Shown here piece by piece: positions 30,581 to 39,900 of a stretch of DNA of 64,000 bases (position 1 is the stretch's first letter; each line of letters begins with the position of its first letter). Position numbers and translations under genes: made by a program. The notes beneath the pieces were generated by a model, which saw nothing but the letters and a program-made list of their open reading frames with translations, ran no database searches and had not been told where the DNA came from. The DNA is from CAYVQF01 sp964454015 (GTDB taxonomy: Bacteria > Myxococcota_A > Bradymonadia > UBA4248), in NCBI GenBank assembly GCA_964454015.1, contig CAYVQF010000012.1:1-64000 (forward strand), read 5' to 3'.

Positions 30581-31300
30581 TCAGTCGAAGAGCTGGGGCG
30601 CCAGGGTCTGGATGAAGACCGCCGCTGCCGTGGCCATCTCGGCGCGGGTGAGCTGGTTGGCGAGCTGCTCTGCGCTCTCGATGCTTTGGAAGCCTTTGAC
30701 GCCACGGGCGGTGACCATGACATGCAGCATGGTCGTGCCGTCGTGGAGGTAGGTGCTGAAGCTGTGGGACGAGGCCCGCGAGGCGCCGTCCTCGGAGACG
30801 ACGAAGCTGAGTTGGTAGAGCGTGACCACGTCGCGGCCGCCTAGGTTCTCTTTCTTGATTTCAAGAACGGCGTCGGGGTTCTCTTTGTGAACCGTGGGCC
30901 GCATCATTTTCTCGAAGAGGCCTTCTTCTGCTTCGAAGGCCGCGACGTCGAGGGGAGGGCAGTGCCCGCAGGCGTGGACCCGGAGCTGGACGAAGGGGGC
31001 CGTGTCATTGGCGTTGCCTTCTTCTCCCATGTAGTAGGCGGTGATGGTCGGTAGATCCATGACCACCTGGACTTCAGCCCCCGGCTGCTGGGTGAAGCCT
31101 GGCATCGCTGTCGCGAGGACGGTCTCGAGCTGCTCTTTGGTCAGGGTCTTGACGGGTTCTGGTTCAGGCGCTTGCTCTGCCTCCTTGCGGGGCGCCTCTT
31201 TAGGCGGGGACTCGGTGCTGTCCTTCTTGTCGCAGCTCGTGGTGATCAGGCCGCCGATGAGGCAGGCGCACAAGAGGCCGAGCATCGTCTTGGTCGTCAT
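30581..31300 (-). CDS. Lipoprotein of unknown function
   Basis: 239 residues. Lipobox TTSC (C23), a Pro/Glu/Lys-rich linker to about 50, then a mixed alpha/beta domain of about 185 residues (TAYYMGEEGN, HACGHCPPLDVAAFE). No family was recognised. A minus-strand TTGACA at 31385-31380 followed by TAGGGT after 16 bases may be its promoter. Confidence 0.72.
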   Translation of the reverse strand: MTTKTMLGLLCACLIGGLITTSCDKKDSTESPPKEAPRKEAEQAPEPEPVKTLTKEQLETVLATAMPGFTQQPGAEVQVVMDLPTITAYYMGEEGNANDTAPFVQLRVHACGHCPPLDVAAFEAEEGLFEKMMRPTVHKENPDAVLEIKKENLGGRDVVTLYQLSFVVSEDGASRASSHSFSTYLHDGTTMLHVMVTARGVKGFQSIESAEQLANQLTRAEMATAAAVFIQTLAPQLFD

Positions 31301-31390
31301 GTCCTTGTCACTCCTTGTCGAATGAAGGGGTCGTCGCGAATCGCCAATGAAGGGTTCACCCTAGAAGACTGAGCCCCCGTGTCAAGGCCA

Positions 31391-31407
31391 GCGCACCTGA
31401 GGTGCGC
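31391..31407. terminator. Hairpin between esterase and lipoprotein genes
   Basis: Perfect 7-bp stem GCGCACC / GGTGCGC with a 3-base loop, downstream of the esterase stop and upstream of the next minus-strand gene. No U-tract, so termination is tentative. Confidence 0.35.
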
Positions 31408-31489
31408 ATCGCCAGTGGACCCCCTGGCCCATTTGGGGGCGGGGCAGTGCCGACCTTTGGCGTCCGGTATCCTGGCCGAAGTCGACCGT

Positions 31490-32227
31490 CTAGGAGAGGA
31501 CGGCGCCCAAGAAATATGGCATTTGGATGCGCCACCAGGGCCAGTCGTGGTTGACGTCGTGACCCCAGATGTCGATCCAGGCGGGGACCGCTTTGCCGGC
31601 CAAGATGTCCTTGATCTGTCGGGTGTGGGTGAGCATGGGCTCTTCCCAGGCACCTTGCCCCACGCAGATGACGATCTGGCTCTGGCGGTAGCGCTCGAGG
31701 ATCTCGTGGTCATGCAGGTTGGGGAGATAGACCAGGGGCGTGTTGAAGTAGATGTTGTCGTCCATGTAGGAGCCGACGAACTCGTCGAGGCGATAGATGC
31801 CGCTCAAGGCGATGCAGCCCCCGAAGAGGTCGGGGTGGCGAAAGAAGAAATTGGCGGCGTGGTAGGCGCCGAGGCTGCACCCTGTGGTCAGAATCTGCCG
31901 ATGGTAGCCGCGCATGTCGTGAATGAGGGGCACCAGCTCGTTGCAAATGTAGGCGTCGTAGGCGTTGTGGCGGCTGGCCCGATCGGCTGGGTGGGCACAT
32001 TCGTTCATCCACGACTGCTTGTCGATGCTGCCTGGGGTGAAGAGGGTGATGCGTCCGGCGTCGATAAAGGGCCGGCACACTTCCACCATGCCAAAATCCT
32101 CATACTCGTGAAAAGAGCCACCTGAGGAAGGGAAGACCACCACGGGCCTGCCAGCATGCCCATAGACTTTCAGCTCCATGTGGTGGCCAAGGGAAGGACT
32201 CATCCAGTTGTGATATTCGACGTTCAT
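31490..32227 (-). CDS. Esterase-family alpha/beta hydrolase
   Basis: 245 residues with the putative-esterase (esterase D-like) fold. The nucleophile elbow is GCSLGAYH, preceded by the oxyanion region VVFPSSGGSFHEYEDFGM. A late His in WGHDVNHDWPWW is a plausible catalytic base. I start at MNVEYHNW (32227), with GGAG five bases upstream; the frame opens eight codons earlier. No signal peptide. Substrate unknown. Confidence 0.82.
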   Translation of the reverse strand: MNVEYHNWMSPSLGHHMELKVYGHAGRPVVVFPSSGGSFHEYEDFGMVEVCRPFIDAGRITLFTPGSIDKQSWMNECAHPADRASRHNAYDAYICNELVPLIHDMRGYHRQILTTGCSLGAYHAANFFFRHPDLFGGCIALSGIYRLDEFVGSYMDDNIYFNTPLVYLPNLHDHEILERYRQSQIVICVGQGAWEEPMLTHTRQIKDILAGKAVPAWIDIWGHDVNHDWPWWRIQMPYFLGAVLS

Positions 32228-32342
32228 GCGCGCTCCAGGAAAAGGCGCCAAGGCACCGCGGGGGCTCAGTCCTTAACATGGATGAGCGCTGGGAGCTAGA
32301 TCACTCGTGCCCGGAGACAGGGGGGACGGGCTATGTCAGAGA

Positions 32343-32368
32343 GGGGGCGACCCGCCTGGGTCGCCCCC
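32343..32368 (-). terminator. Strong palindrome downstream of katG
   Basis: Perfect 11-bp stem (32343-32353 with 32358-32368) and a 4-base loop, about 50 bases after the katG stop on the minus strand. The sequence (GGGGGCGACCC arm) belongs to the same broad class as the dispersed palindromes listed elsewhere. No U-tract follows. Confidence 0.55.
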
Positions 32369-32416
32369 GATGTCGTCCACGGTCAAGGGCCGGCGCGCGC
32401 CGCCGGGCGAGTGGTC

Positions 32417-34618
32417 TCAACGGCGCCGCAACTCGAAACGATCCAGGTCCATGACTTTGTCCCAGACGGCTACGAAGTCCTGGACGAAACGCGCGTCGGC
32501 GTCGGCGCAGGCGTAGACCTCGGCGATCGCCCGCAGTTGGGAGTTGGCGCCAAAGGCGAGGTCCACCCGGGTCGCCGTCCACTTCAGCGCACCCGTCGCC
32601 CGATCTCGCCCTTCGTAGACCTCGGGATCGGCGCTTGGCTGCCAGGCCGTGCCCATGTCGAGGAGGTTGACGAAGAAGTCGCGGCTGAGGGTGCCGACTT
32701 GGTGGGTGAAGACGCCGTGCTTGGACCCGGCGTGGTTGATGCCGAGCACCCGCAGGCCGCCGAGGAGTACGGTCATCTCCGGCGCCGTCAAAGTGAGCAA
32801 CTGGGCCCGATCCACCAGGAGGTGTTCCACGGGGACGGTGCTTTTCTTCTTCTGGTAGTTGCGGAAAGCGTCGTATCGGGGCTCGAGGACGGCAAATGAA
32901 GGGGCGTCGGTCTGTTCCGCTGAGGCGTCCGTGCGTCCAGGCGTGAAGGGCACGACCACGCTGTGGCCCGCGTCCTTGGCGGCCTGCTCGACGGCGGCGC
33001 AGCCAGCCAAGACGATCAAATCGGCGAGGGAGACGCGTTTGTCGCCCGTCTGGGCTTGGTTGAAGGTGGCTTGGATTCCCTCCAGAACTGCGAGCACGCG
33101 ACTGAGCTGCTCGGGGGCGTTGACCTCCCAGTCCTTCTGCGGAGCGAGGCGAATGCGGGCCCCGTTGGCGCCGCCGCGTTTGTCTGAGCCGCGGAAGGTC
33201 GAGGCCGAAGCCCAGGCCGTGGCGACGCATTCAGAGACCGTGAGGCCCGAGGCGAGGATGCGCTGCTTGAGAGCGGCGATATCCTGGGCGTCGATGAGGG
33301 GGTGGTCGACGGCTGGGATGGGATCCTGCCAGATGAGTTCTTCCGTGGGCACCTCGGCGCCGAGGTAACGGACCCGGGGGCCCATGTCGCGGTGGGTCAG
33401 CTTGAACCACGCCCGGGCAAAAGCGTCGGCGAATTCATCGGGGTGCGCCAGGTAACGGCGGGCGATCTTCTCGTAGGCGGGATCGAAGCGCAGGGAGAGA
33501 TCGGCCGTGGTCATCATGGGGCGGTGTTTCTTGGTCGGATCGTGGGCGTCGACCACCATATCTTCGTCGTCCACGTCTTTGGCCAACCATTGGTGGGCGC
33601 CAGCAGGGCTCTTGACGAGCTCCCACTCGTATTTGAAGAGCACCTTCAGGTAGCCCATGTCCCAGCGCGTGGGGTTGGGTTTCCAAGCGCCCTCGATGCC
33701 GCTGCTGATGGTGTCCCCGCCCTTGCCGCTCTTGAAGCTGCTCTTCCAGCCAAGGCCCTGGTCTTCGAGCGGCGCTGCCTCGGGCTCCGGGCCGACGTGC
33801 TTGGCGTCACCGGCGCCGTGGCATTTGCCGAAGGTGTGCCCACCAGCGACCAGGGCGACCGTCTCCTCATCGTTCATGGCCATGCGCGCGAAGGTCTCCC
33901 GCACGTCTCGTCCCGAGGCCACGGGGTCGGGCTGGCCGTTGGGCCCCTCGGGGTTGACATAGATGAGCCCCATCTGCACCGCAGCCAGTGGGTTCTCGAG
34001 GTCGCGCTCACCGGAGTAGCGCGTATCTCCCAGCCACTCGGTCTCGGTGCCCCAGTAGATGTCCTCTTCAGGCTCCCAGAGGTCCTCTCTGCCGCCACCG
34101 AAGCCGAAGGTCTTGAATCCCATCGACTCGAGGGCGCAGTTGCCAGCGAGGATCATGAGATCGGCCCAAGAAAGCTGCGCCCCGTATTTCTGCTTGATGG
34201 GCCACAGCAGCCGCCGCGCTTTGTCGAGGTTGACGTTGTCTGGCCAGCTATTGACCGGGGCGAGACGTTGATTGCCCGTACCCGCGCCGCCGCGCCCATC
34301 GCCCATGCGATAAGTGCCGGCGCTGTGCCATGCCATGCGGATGAAGAGACCGCCGTAGTGACCCCAGTCGGCGGGCCACCAATCTTGCGAGTCCGTCATC
34401 AGGGCATAGAGGTCCTTCTTCACCGCCGCCAGGTCGAGTCTCTGAAAGGCCTCGGCGTAGTCGAAGTCTGGGCCCATGGGGTTGGACTTGGCAGTGTGCT
34501 GGTGGAGCATGCCGAGGTTGAGCTGGTTGGGCCACCAGTCGCGGTTGCTCGTCCCTCGGGTGACGGGCTTCTTGGCGCTCGCGCCGGTGACGGGGCATTT
34601 GTCGTTCGATTGCGTCAT
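32417..34618 (-). CDS. katG: Catalase-peroxidase KatG
   Basis: Cytoplasmic haem enzyme destroying hydrogen peroxide, 733 residues, two-domain length typical of the family. Distal active-site residues are R94, W97, H98 in RMAWHSAG. The cross-linking Tyr is in GLIYVNPEGP, and proximal His in AGGHTFGK, after which the usual Thr is Cys (GKCHG). The start at 34618 overlaps the upstream regulator stop (ATGA), with AAGGAG eight bases upstream. Co-transcribed with the Fur-family gene. Confidence 0.97.
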   Translation of the reverse strand: MTQSNDKCPVTGASAKKPVTRGTSNRDWWPNQLNLGMLHQHTAKSNPMGPDFDYAEAFQRLDLAAVKKDLYALMTDSQDWWPADWGHYGGLFIRMAWHSAGTYRMGDGRGGAGTGNQRLAPVNSWPDNVNLDKARRLLWPIKQKYGAQLSWADLMILAGNCALESMGFKTFGFGGGREDLWEPEEDIYWGTETEWLGDTRYSGERDLENPLAAVQMGLIYVNPEGPNGQPDPVASGRDVRETFARMAMNDEETVALVAGGHTFGKCHGAGDAKHVGPEPEAAPLEDQGLGWKSSFKSGKGGDTISSGIEGAWKPNPTRWDMGYLKVLFKYEWELVKSPAGAHQWLAKDVDDEDMVVDAHDPTKKHRPMMTTADLSLRFDPAYEKIARRYLAHPDEFADAFARAWFKLTHRDMGPRVRYLGAEVPTEELIWQDPIPAVDHPLIDAQDIAALKQRILASGLTVSECVATAWASASTFRGSDKRGGANGARIRLAPQKDWEVNAPEQLSRVLAVLEGIQATFNQAQTGDKRVSLADLIVLAGCAAVEQAAKDAGHSVVVPFTPGRTDASAEQTDAPSFAVLEPRYDAFRNYQKKKSTVPVEHLLVDRAQLLTLTAPEMTVLLGGLRVLGINHAGSKHGVFTHQVGTLSRDFFVNLLDMGTAWQPSADPEVYEGRDRATGALKWTATRVDLAFGANSQLRAIAEVYACADADARFVQDFVAVWDKVMDLDRFELRRR

Positions 34619-35106
34619 GAATTGGGCTCCTTGGGCTGGGGTGATGGGGAGGCGGGAGGTTGAGGCGCACGACAGAGGTGACAGAGGCCACGCACTTCGA
34701 CGAAGGTCGTGTCGATTTGGCCAAAGGCCTGCACCGCCGCGGGGGGGCGCAGGGCGTCGAAATCGGGGCAGTAGAAATCGCGCGTGCTGCCACAGTGGCG
34801 GCATACGAAATGATGATGCCGGGAGAGGTTGGCGTCGAAGCGGGTCCGCTCCCGCGGGGCGCCGAGGGTGGTCACGAGGCCGAGGTCGGCCAAGCGCCAC
34901 AAGGTGCGGTACACCGTGTCGAGGGAGAGAGAGGGCAGGCGTTGCCGCACGCCGTGGAAGACGGCTTCAGCGTCGGGGTGGTCGTCGCGACTGGCGATTT
35001 CGCGAAATATTTCAATGCGTTGATGGGTGAGCTTGATGCCGGCGTCCCGGCAGACGCGTTGGAAATGGGCGAGCTTCTCTGTGATGGGGTCTGGGGCTTG
35101 TGCCAT
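34615..35106 (-). CDS. perR: Fur-family peroxide regulator (PerR-like)
   Basis: 163-residue metalloregulator, likely repressing katG and itself until peroxide is present. The N-terminal winged helix includes KLTHQRIEIF and LDTVYRTLWRLADLGLV. Candidate metal ligands: H43, D91, H97, H99. The structural zinc site is formed by C102, C105 (CRHC) and C142, C145 (CHLC). Translational coupling to katG supports PerR over Fur or Zur, as PerR-katG operons are common. Start ATG 35106; no strong ribosome site. Confidence 0.88.
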   Translation of the reverse strand: MAQAPDPITEKLAHFQRVCRDAGIKLTHQRIEIFREIASRDDHPDAEAVFHGVRQRLPSLSLDTVYRTLWRLADLGLVTTLGAPRERTRFDANLSRHHHFVCRHCGSTRDFYCPDFDALRPPAAVQAFGQIDTTFVEVRGLCHLCRAPQPPASPSPQPKEPNS

Positions 35107-35340
35107 GTTCACCGGGGAGCTAAATCGGAATCCATAACGAAGTAGGACTAAGCCACAAAGACCGAGCCATGTCAAGATGGTTGACGCGCGGCCGAAACAT
35201 CGCTCGGCCGGTATCAGCGAGGTGGGGCTCTTCAGAAGGGCGAGCAGCGCTTGGGCTTCGCAGTGGCCGTCGCCTCCCACGGGTTGTTCTGCCGGCGGCT
35301 GATGGAGGGGCCAGCGCTGACGGCGCAACTGCAGCGCTAG
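35107..35340. other. Region upstream of perR
   Basis: Probable perR-katG promoter region. A minus-strand TTGACA is at 35175-35170, with no clear -10 at 17 bases (CTTAGT). No obvious PerR box was identified. No gene is supported here. Confidence 0.35.
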
Positions 35341-35565
35341 CCTGCTCTGCCACGGTACGAACAGATGGCGAGGCCATGGATGGTGGCAGCATTGCCAGCG
35401 GTGGTGTAGGCGAGCACCGCGCAGGGTCCTTCGCCGGACCCGGCCCAACGGAGGACCTTGGCGTCATCAAGTGTTGCCCGTGCTTTGCTCACCTTCTCGG
35501 TCACACGCGCTGCAAACGCGTTGAAGCATGCGGTGAGCGTTTCAGCGTAGATGAGGGCGCTGGAG
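35337..35565 (-). pseudogene. Possible gene remnant without a start codon
   Basis: Just after the lipoprotein gene, an open frame of about 75 codons reads like real protein (VTEKVSKARATLDDAKV and CAVLAYTTAGNAATIHGL) with high third-position GC, ending TAG at 35337. There is no ATG; it may be a 5'-truncated remnant or a short gene with a rare start. No family was recognised. Confidence 0.3.
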
Positions 35566-35590
35566 AGAGCTGGCTCGGGCGCCGGGTCTG

Positions 35591-36235
35591 TTAGTCCTGA
35601 TTCAGCTTCACCTGAAGAGGCTCGGAGTCTGAGCCGGTGTAGAGGCTGAAGATGGCGTTGGAGAGGTCGGCATCGCCAGGCAGCTTGAACCACACATCGA
35701 CGGTCTGCTTCTCATCGAGAGCGAGACAAGTGGGGCGATAAGTCTCTTGGAAGGCTTTGTCGAAGCGGGTGAACTTCTGGACGCGCTCACCCCCCTCCGT
35801 GAGATAGAGGCTGAAGCCGTCTGCGGGGGCCTTGCATTTGAGCCCACGCAAGTGGGTCACTTGCATCTCGACGCGCACCCGCACCATCTGTTCTTCGTCC
35901 CGCGGCCCAGAGAACTCATCGATGGGGAGCTGATCGAAGGCCGCGTGGCGGGTGTAGTCCACGACGGTGTAGCGGGTGGTGTAGTCGTTACCCGTTTGAT
36001 ACTGCGCGGAGCCAGAGGTGAAGACCTGCTCGAAGCTGTTGCCGCTCTCGACAATCACGGGCTCAGGGCGCGGGGCTGGCGCGACAGGAGGCGCCTCTGT
36101 GGCCGGCTCCTTTTCGGCAGGCTGCTTCTCCTCTGCGCCCGTTGTCTTCGCTGTTGCCTTCGGCGTCTCGCCCTTGTCGCATCCGCTGACGGCGAAGAGG
36201 GCCACGGCCAATAAAATGATAGATCTAATCAACAT
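35591..36235 (-). CDS. Lipoprotein of unknown function
   Basis: 214 residues: lipobox VSGC (C19) and a Lys/Glu/Pro-rich linker to about 60, then a beta-rich domain (QMVRVRVEMQVTHLRGLKC, TVDVWFKLPGDADL) that resembles a DUF4352-like immunoglobulin fold, although assignment is tentative. Start 36235 with AGGAG five bases upstream. Confidence 0.75.
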   Translation of the reverse strand: MLIRSIILLAVALFAVSGCDKGETPKATAKTTGAEEKQPAEKEPATEAPPVAPAPRPEPVIVESGNSFEQVFTSGSAQYQTGNDYTTRYTVVDYTRHAAFDQLPIDEFSGPRDEEQMVRVRVEMQVTHLRGLKCKAPADGFSLYLTEGGERVQKFTRFDKAFQETYRPTCLALDEKQTVDVWFKLPGDADLSNAIFSLYTGSDSEPLQVKLNQD

Positions 36236-36284
36236 GAAAACTCCTGAAACCATCGCCCACGAAAGAGACACCACGCACCCTCTC

Positions 36285-36313
36285 TCTATTGTCCACCTGT
36301 ATTCAATCGTCAA
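36285..36313 (-). promoter_or_regulatory. Candidate promoter of the lipoprotein gene
   Basis: Minus strand TTGACG (36313-36308), 17-base spacer, AATAGA (36290-36285), about 50 bases before the ATG at 36235. Spacing is ideal; the -10 matches four of six. Confidence 0.45.
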
Positions 36314-36338
36314 GCTAGGGCGAACTCGCGCATTTGCC

Positions 36339-36378
36339 GGCGCCCGCAGTGCGGGCGCCACGCGCTGAGGGAGCGCGT
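36339..36378. repeat. Two tandem perfect hairpins
   Basis: GGCGCCCGCA (36339-36348) with TGCGGGCGCC (36350-36359), then ACGCGCT (36360-36366) with AGCGCGT (36372-36378). They lie downstream of the frameshifted gene and upstream of the lipoprotein promoter. Similar in layout to the double hairpin at 16949-17009. Confidence 0.6.
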
Positions 36379-36486
36379 CAGGGGCCCCGCCTGGTTGACC
36401 GGACAGGACGCAAGCATCGTTGCCCACCATGACCGTCGGCGGGAGGTCGGCGACGAGAAGACGTCGCTGATTTCACCCGCTGCCTG

Positions 36487-36850
36487 CTACGCGCTGCATG
36501 GGGTCACCACGTTGACGGCGAGCAGCCGCCACGCACCGTCGACGAAGCCGAAGAAGAAGGTGACGCCCTTATAAAAAGACGGCATGGGTGATCAACCGTT
36601 CAATGCCCGCGACTCTGGCAAAGTACCCTGCTTCGCGTTCCAGAGACGGTGTTTCAGCAACCTCTTCATGGAGAGGGGGCCCAGAGTCTGAGGCCAAGAC
36701 CCGCCGCTCGGCCCCTTCAGCGTCGCCAAAAACCTCCATCATCTGTGCCGCCACCAACGAGGGCCACAGCCTCTGCCCACTCAGCCCCCCCTCCCGCGCC
36801 TCCCGCGCCTTGGCGCCGCCTTTCAAAGGATCGCCACCCGACCTATAAAG
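36487..36850 (-). pseudogene. Frameshifted gene of unknown function
   Basis: Two adjacent minus-strand frames read like one protein. The upstream frame (through VFGDAEGAERRVLASDSG and YFARVAGIERLITHAVF) hits TAA at 36569; the downstream frame continues KGVTFFFGFVDGAWRLLAVN to a stop at 36487. The join falls at a five-A run (36573-36577 on the plus strand): removing one base gives a smooth THAVFYKGVTFFFG. It is either an authentic inactivating insertion or an assembly error. The 5' limit is uncertain; the frame is open as far as 36928, overlapping the next gene. Confidence 0.5.
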
Positions 36851-36905
36851 CCCGCTGCGGCGCGTAGGGATCGACAGAGGCTCTCCAAGGTAGAGGAGCA
36901 GGGCA

Positions 36906-39900
36906 TTGCGAAGACTCGGCATCGACATCGGCTCGCGTTTCTATAGCAGCGTCGTCCTCGACGGCGACGACCAGATCCTGTGGGCGGACTATCGCGAAAT
37001 CCAGGGCGACCTGGCTGGCTGCTTCGCCAGAACGCGCCAGCGGCTGGAAGACGCTCCCTGCGAGCGCGTGGGAATCAGCGCCAGCGTCGCCGCGGCTGCC
37101 GACGTGCTCGACAGCAACCTGTGCACCATCCGCGGCGCCCAGGTGCTGCTACCTGGATGTTGCCAGGTCATCGCCGTGGGTGCCCAGAGCTTTGCCCTGC
37201 TCTGCTTCGACGCCAGCGGCACCTACCAAGAACACCTGGGCAACCCGCCATGCGCGGCCGGCACGGGCTCCTTCTTGGAGCAGCAGGCCGAGCGCCTGAA
37301 CCTGAGCCCCGCTCAGCTCGCCGAGCTGGCCCAGGCCTACACCGGCCCCATCCCGACCATCGCCACGCGCTGCGCCGTCTTCGCCAAGAGCGACATCATC
37401 CACCGCATGCAAGAGGGCTTCGGGGTCGAGGCCATCTGCGCCGGCCTCTGCGCCGGGGTGGGGCGCAGCATCGTCGAGGCCTTGGTCAAGGGCCGCCAGC
37501 TCAGCCCGCCGGTTGGCGTGGTTGGCGGCGTGGCCTGCAACGCCAAGGTCGTCGCCGCCATCGGCGCCGCTTTGGATCTGCCCGTGGTGGTGCCTGAGCG
37601 CCCGTGGGCGGCGGCGGCCATCGGCGCCGCCCTGCTCGGCACCCGCTCTCGCCTCCCTGACGCTATCGAGGCGCTGCTCCAGCGCCCTCAGCGCGAGACG
37701 CGCGCGCCCCTCATCGCCCATCCCCTGCGCCTGGTCGCCGCGCCGCCGCCGCGCCGGGTGGGTGATGTCGAGGTCAGCCTGGCCAGCGCCGCGACCTTGG
37801 CCGCATACCAGGATGCCACCTTGGGCATCGACGTGGGATCCACCTCCACCAAGGCCGCCCTTCTCGACGCGGCCGGGGCGCTGCTGGTCGGACTTTATAC
37901 GGCGACGCGGGGCGAGCCCCTGCAGGCGGTGCAGAAGCTCCTCCTCACCCTCGAAGCGGTCTTGCCGGGCTGGCGCGCCAAGCTCCGCCAGGCGGCCACC
38001 ACTGGCTCTGGGCGGGCTTTGGTCCGGCGAGTCTTCGCAGCCGACCTGGAGCTCGACGAGATCACCGCCCACGCCACGGCGGCGGCCTTCTCCTACCCCG
38101 AGGTGGACACCCTGATCGAAATCGGCGGCCAAGACGCCAAGTTCACCCGCATCCACAACGGCGCCGTGGTTCACGCCACCATGAACTACGTGTGCGCCGC
38201 TGGCACGGGCTCCTTCATCGAGGAGCAGGCCCGCCGCCTCGGCGTGCCCCTGGAAGCGGTCTCGGGCCTGGCCCTGGGCCAAGTCGCCCCCTACACCTCG
38301 GATCGCTGCACGGTCTACATGGAGCGCGACCTCAACGAGCTCTCGGCCCAGGGTTGGTCCCGGGACGCCATCTTGGCGGGGGTCCTCTTCTCCGTGCGCG
38401 ACAACTACCTGGCCAAGGTCGTGGGTCACCAGCCCATGGGGCAGCACGTGGTCTTCCAAGGCGCGACGGCGCGCAACGCCGCCCTGGTCGCTGCTTTCGA
38501 GCAATACCTCGGTCGCACGATCCACGTCCCTGAGGCGTGTCACCTCGCCGGGGCCCTGGGCTGCGCCCTGGTAGCGCGCCAGCAGCCGGCCGCTGAGAGC
38601 AGCCTCCAGGTGAGCCTCGCGCCGCTGGGGGTGGCGTTGGAAGGGTGCACCTTGTGCAGCAATCGCTGTGTGCTCTCAGTGGTGCGCGGGCCGACGGGCG
38701 ACCTGAGCTGGGGCGCCAAATGCGGCCGTGAAGCCGGCGAGGGACGGCGCCCCGTGACCAAGGCGGCTTCGCCCTTTGCCCAGAGGCACCGCCGCCGGCC
38801 GCGCCCGGCACCAGCGGCGGCACCCCGCGGCCGCCTCGGCTTGGTCGAGGTGCTCTACCATCACCGTTACGCCAGCCTGTGGGAAGACGTGTTGGGCCGC
38901 CTGGGCTTCGAGACGGTGCGGGCCGGGCAGGCCAAAGCTCACCTCCGGGCAGGCAAGGGGCTGGTGGATTCGGACTTCTGTGCCCCCATGATCCTGGCGC
39001 ATGGGGCGATAGAAGCGCTGGGCGCGGCCGGGGTGGACGCCATCTTCTTTCCCACCCTGATCAACGACGTCGAGGCCGATGCGCCGCCTCGGCAGGCCTT
39101 TCGCGACAAGACCCAGGAGTCTTACTTCTGTTATTACTCGCAGTATGCGCCGACCATCATCGCCAAGGCCGGGGCCCTGCGCCTCGATGCGCCCGTGCTG
39201 TCGCCCAGGCTCGCCCTGCGCCACGACGCACCTGAGGCCATGGCCGACGCGATCTGCTCGGCGCTCCAGGGGCCCTTTGCCGAGGTGAGCCGCGAGGAGG
39301 TCCAGTCCGCCTTTGGCGGCGCGTGGGCCGCCTTCGCCGAGGCCGAGGCCGCGCGCCTGCGGGCGGTACCGCCCTTGCCCGAGGAGGGGCTCGCCGTGGT
39401 CCTTCTCGGCCGCCCCTATGTCGTCTTCGAGGAGGCCCTCAACCTGGGCCTGCCGGCCCTGCTCGAAGCGCAGGGGGTGCGCCTCTATTGGCAAGACGAG
39501 ATCGCCGTGGACGCCGCGGACCGGGCGCAGCTCGGGAGCACCCTGGAGAAGATGCACTGGAGCTACGGCAAGAAGATCCTCGGTGCGGCCCAGGTGGCGG
39601 CGCGCACGCCCAACCTCTTCGTGGTCTACCTGTCTTGTTTCCGTTGCAGCCCCGATGCCTTCGTCATGAGTTTCGTCAAGGAGATCATGGCGGCGACGGG
39701 CAAGCCCTATCTCATTTTGCAGATGGACGAGCACGCCTCGGCCGTGGGTTACCAGACCCGCATCGAGGCGGCGCTGCGCAGCTTTGCCACGCATTGCGCC
39801 CGCCCGGTGCCTGTGCCGGCGCGCCCCACCATCGCGCCGCGGCCGCGACCACTCGAGGCGGGGGACACCGTGCTGGTGCCTTACATCAGCCGGCTCCTGA

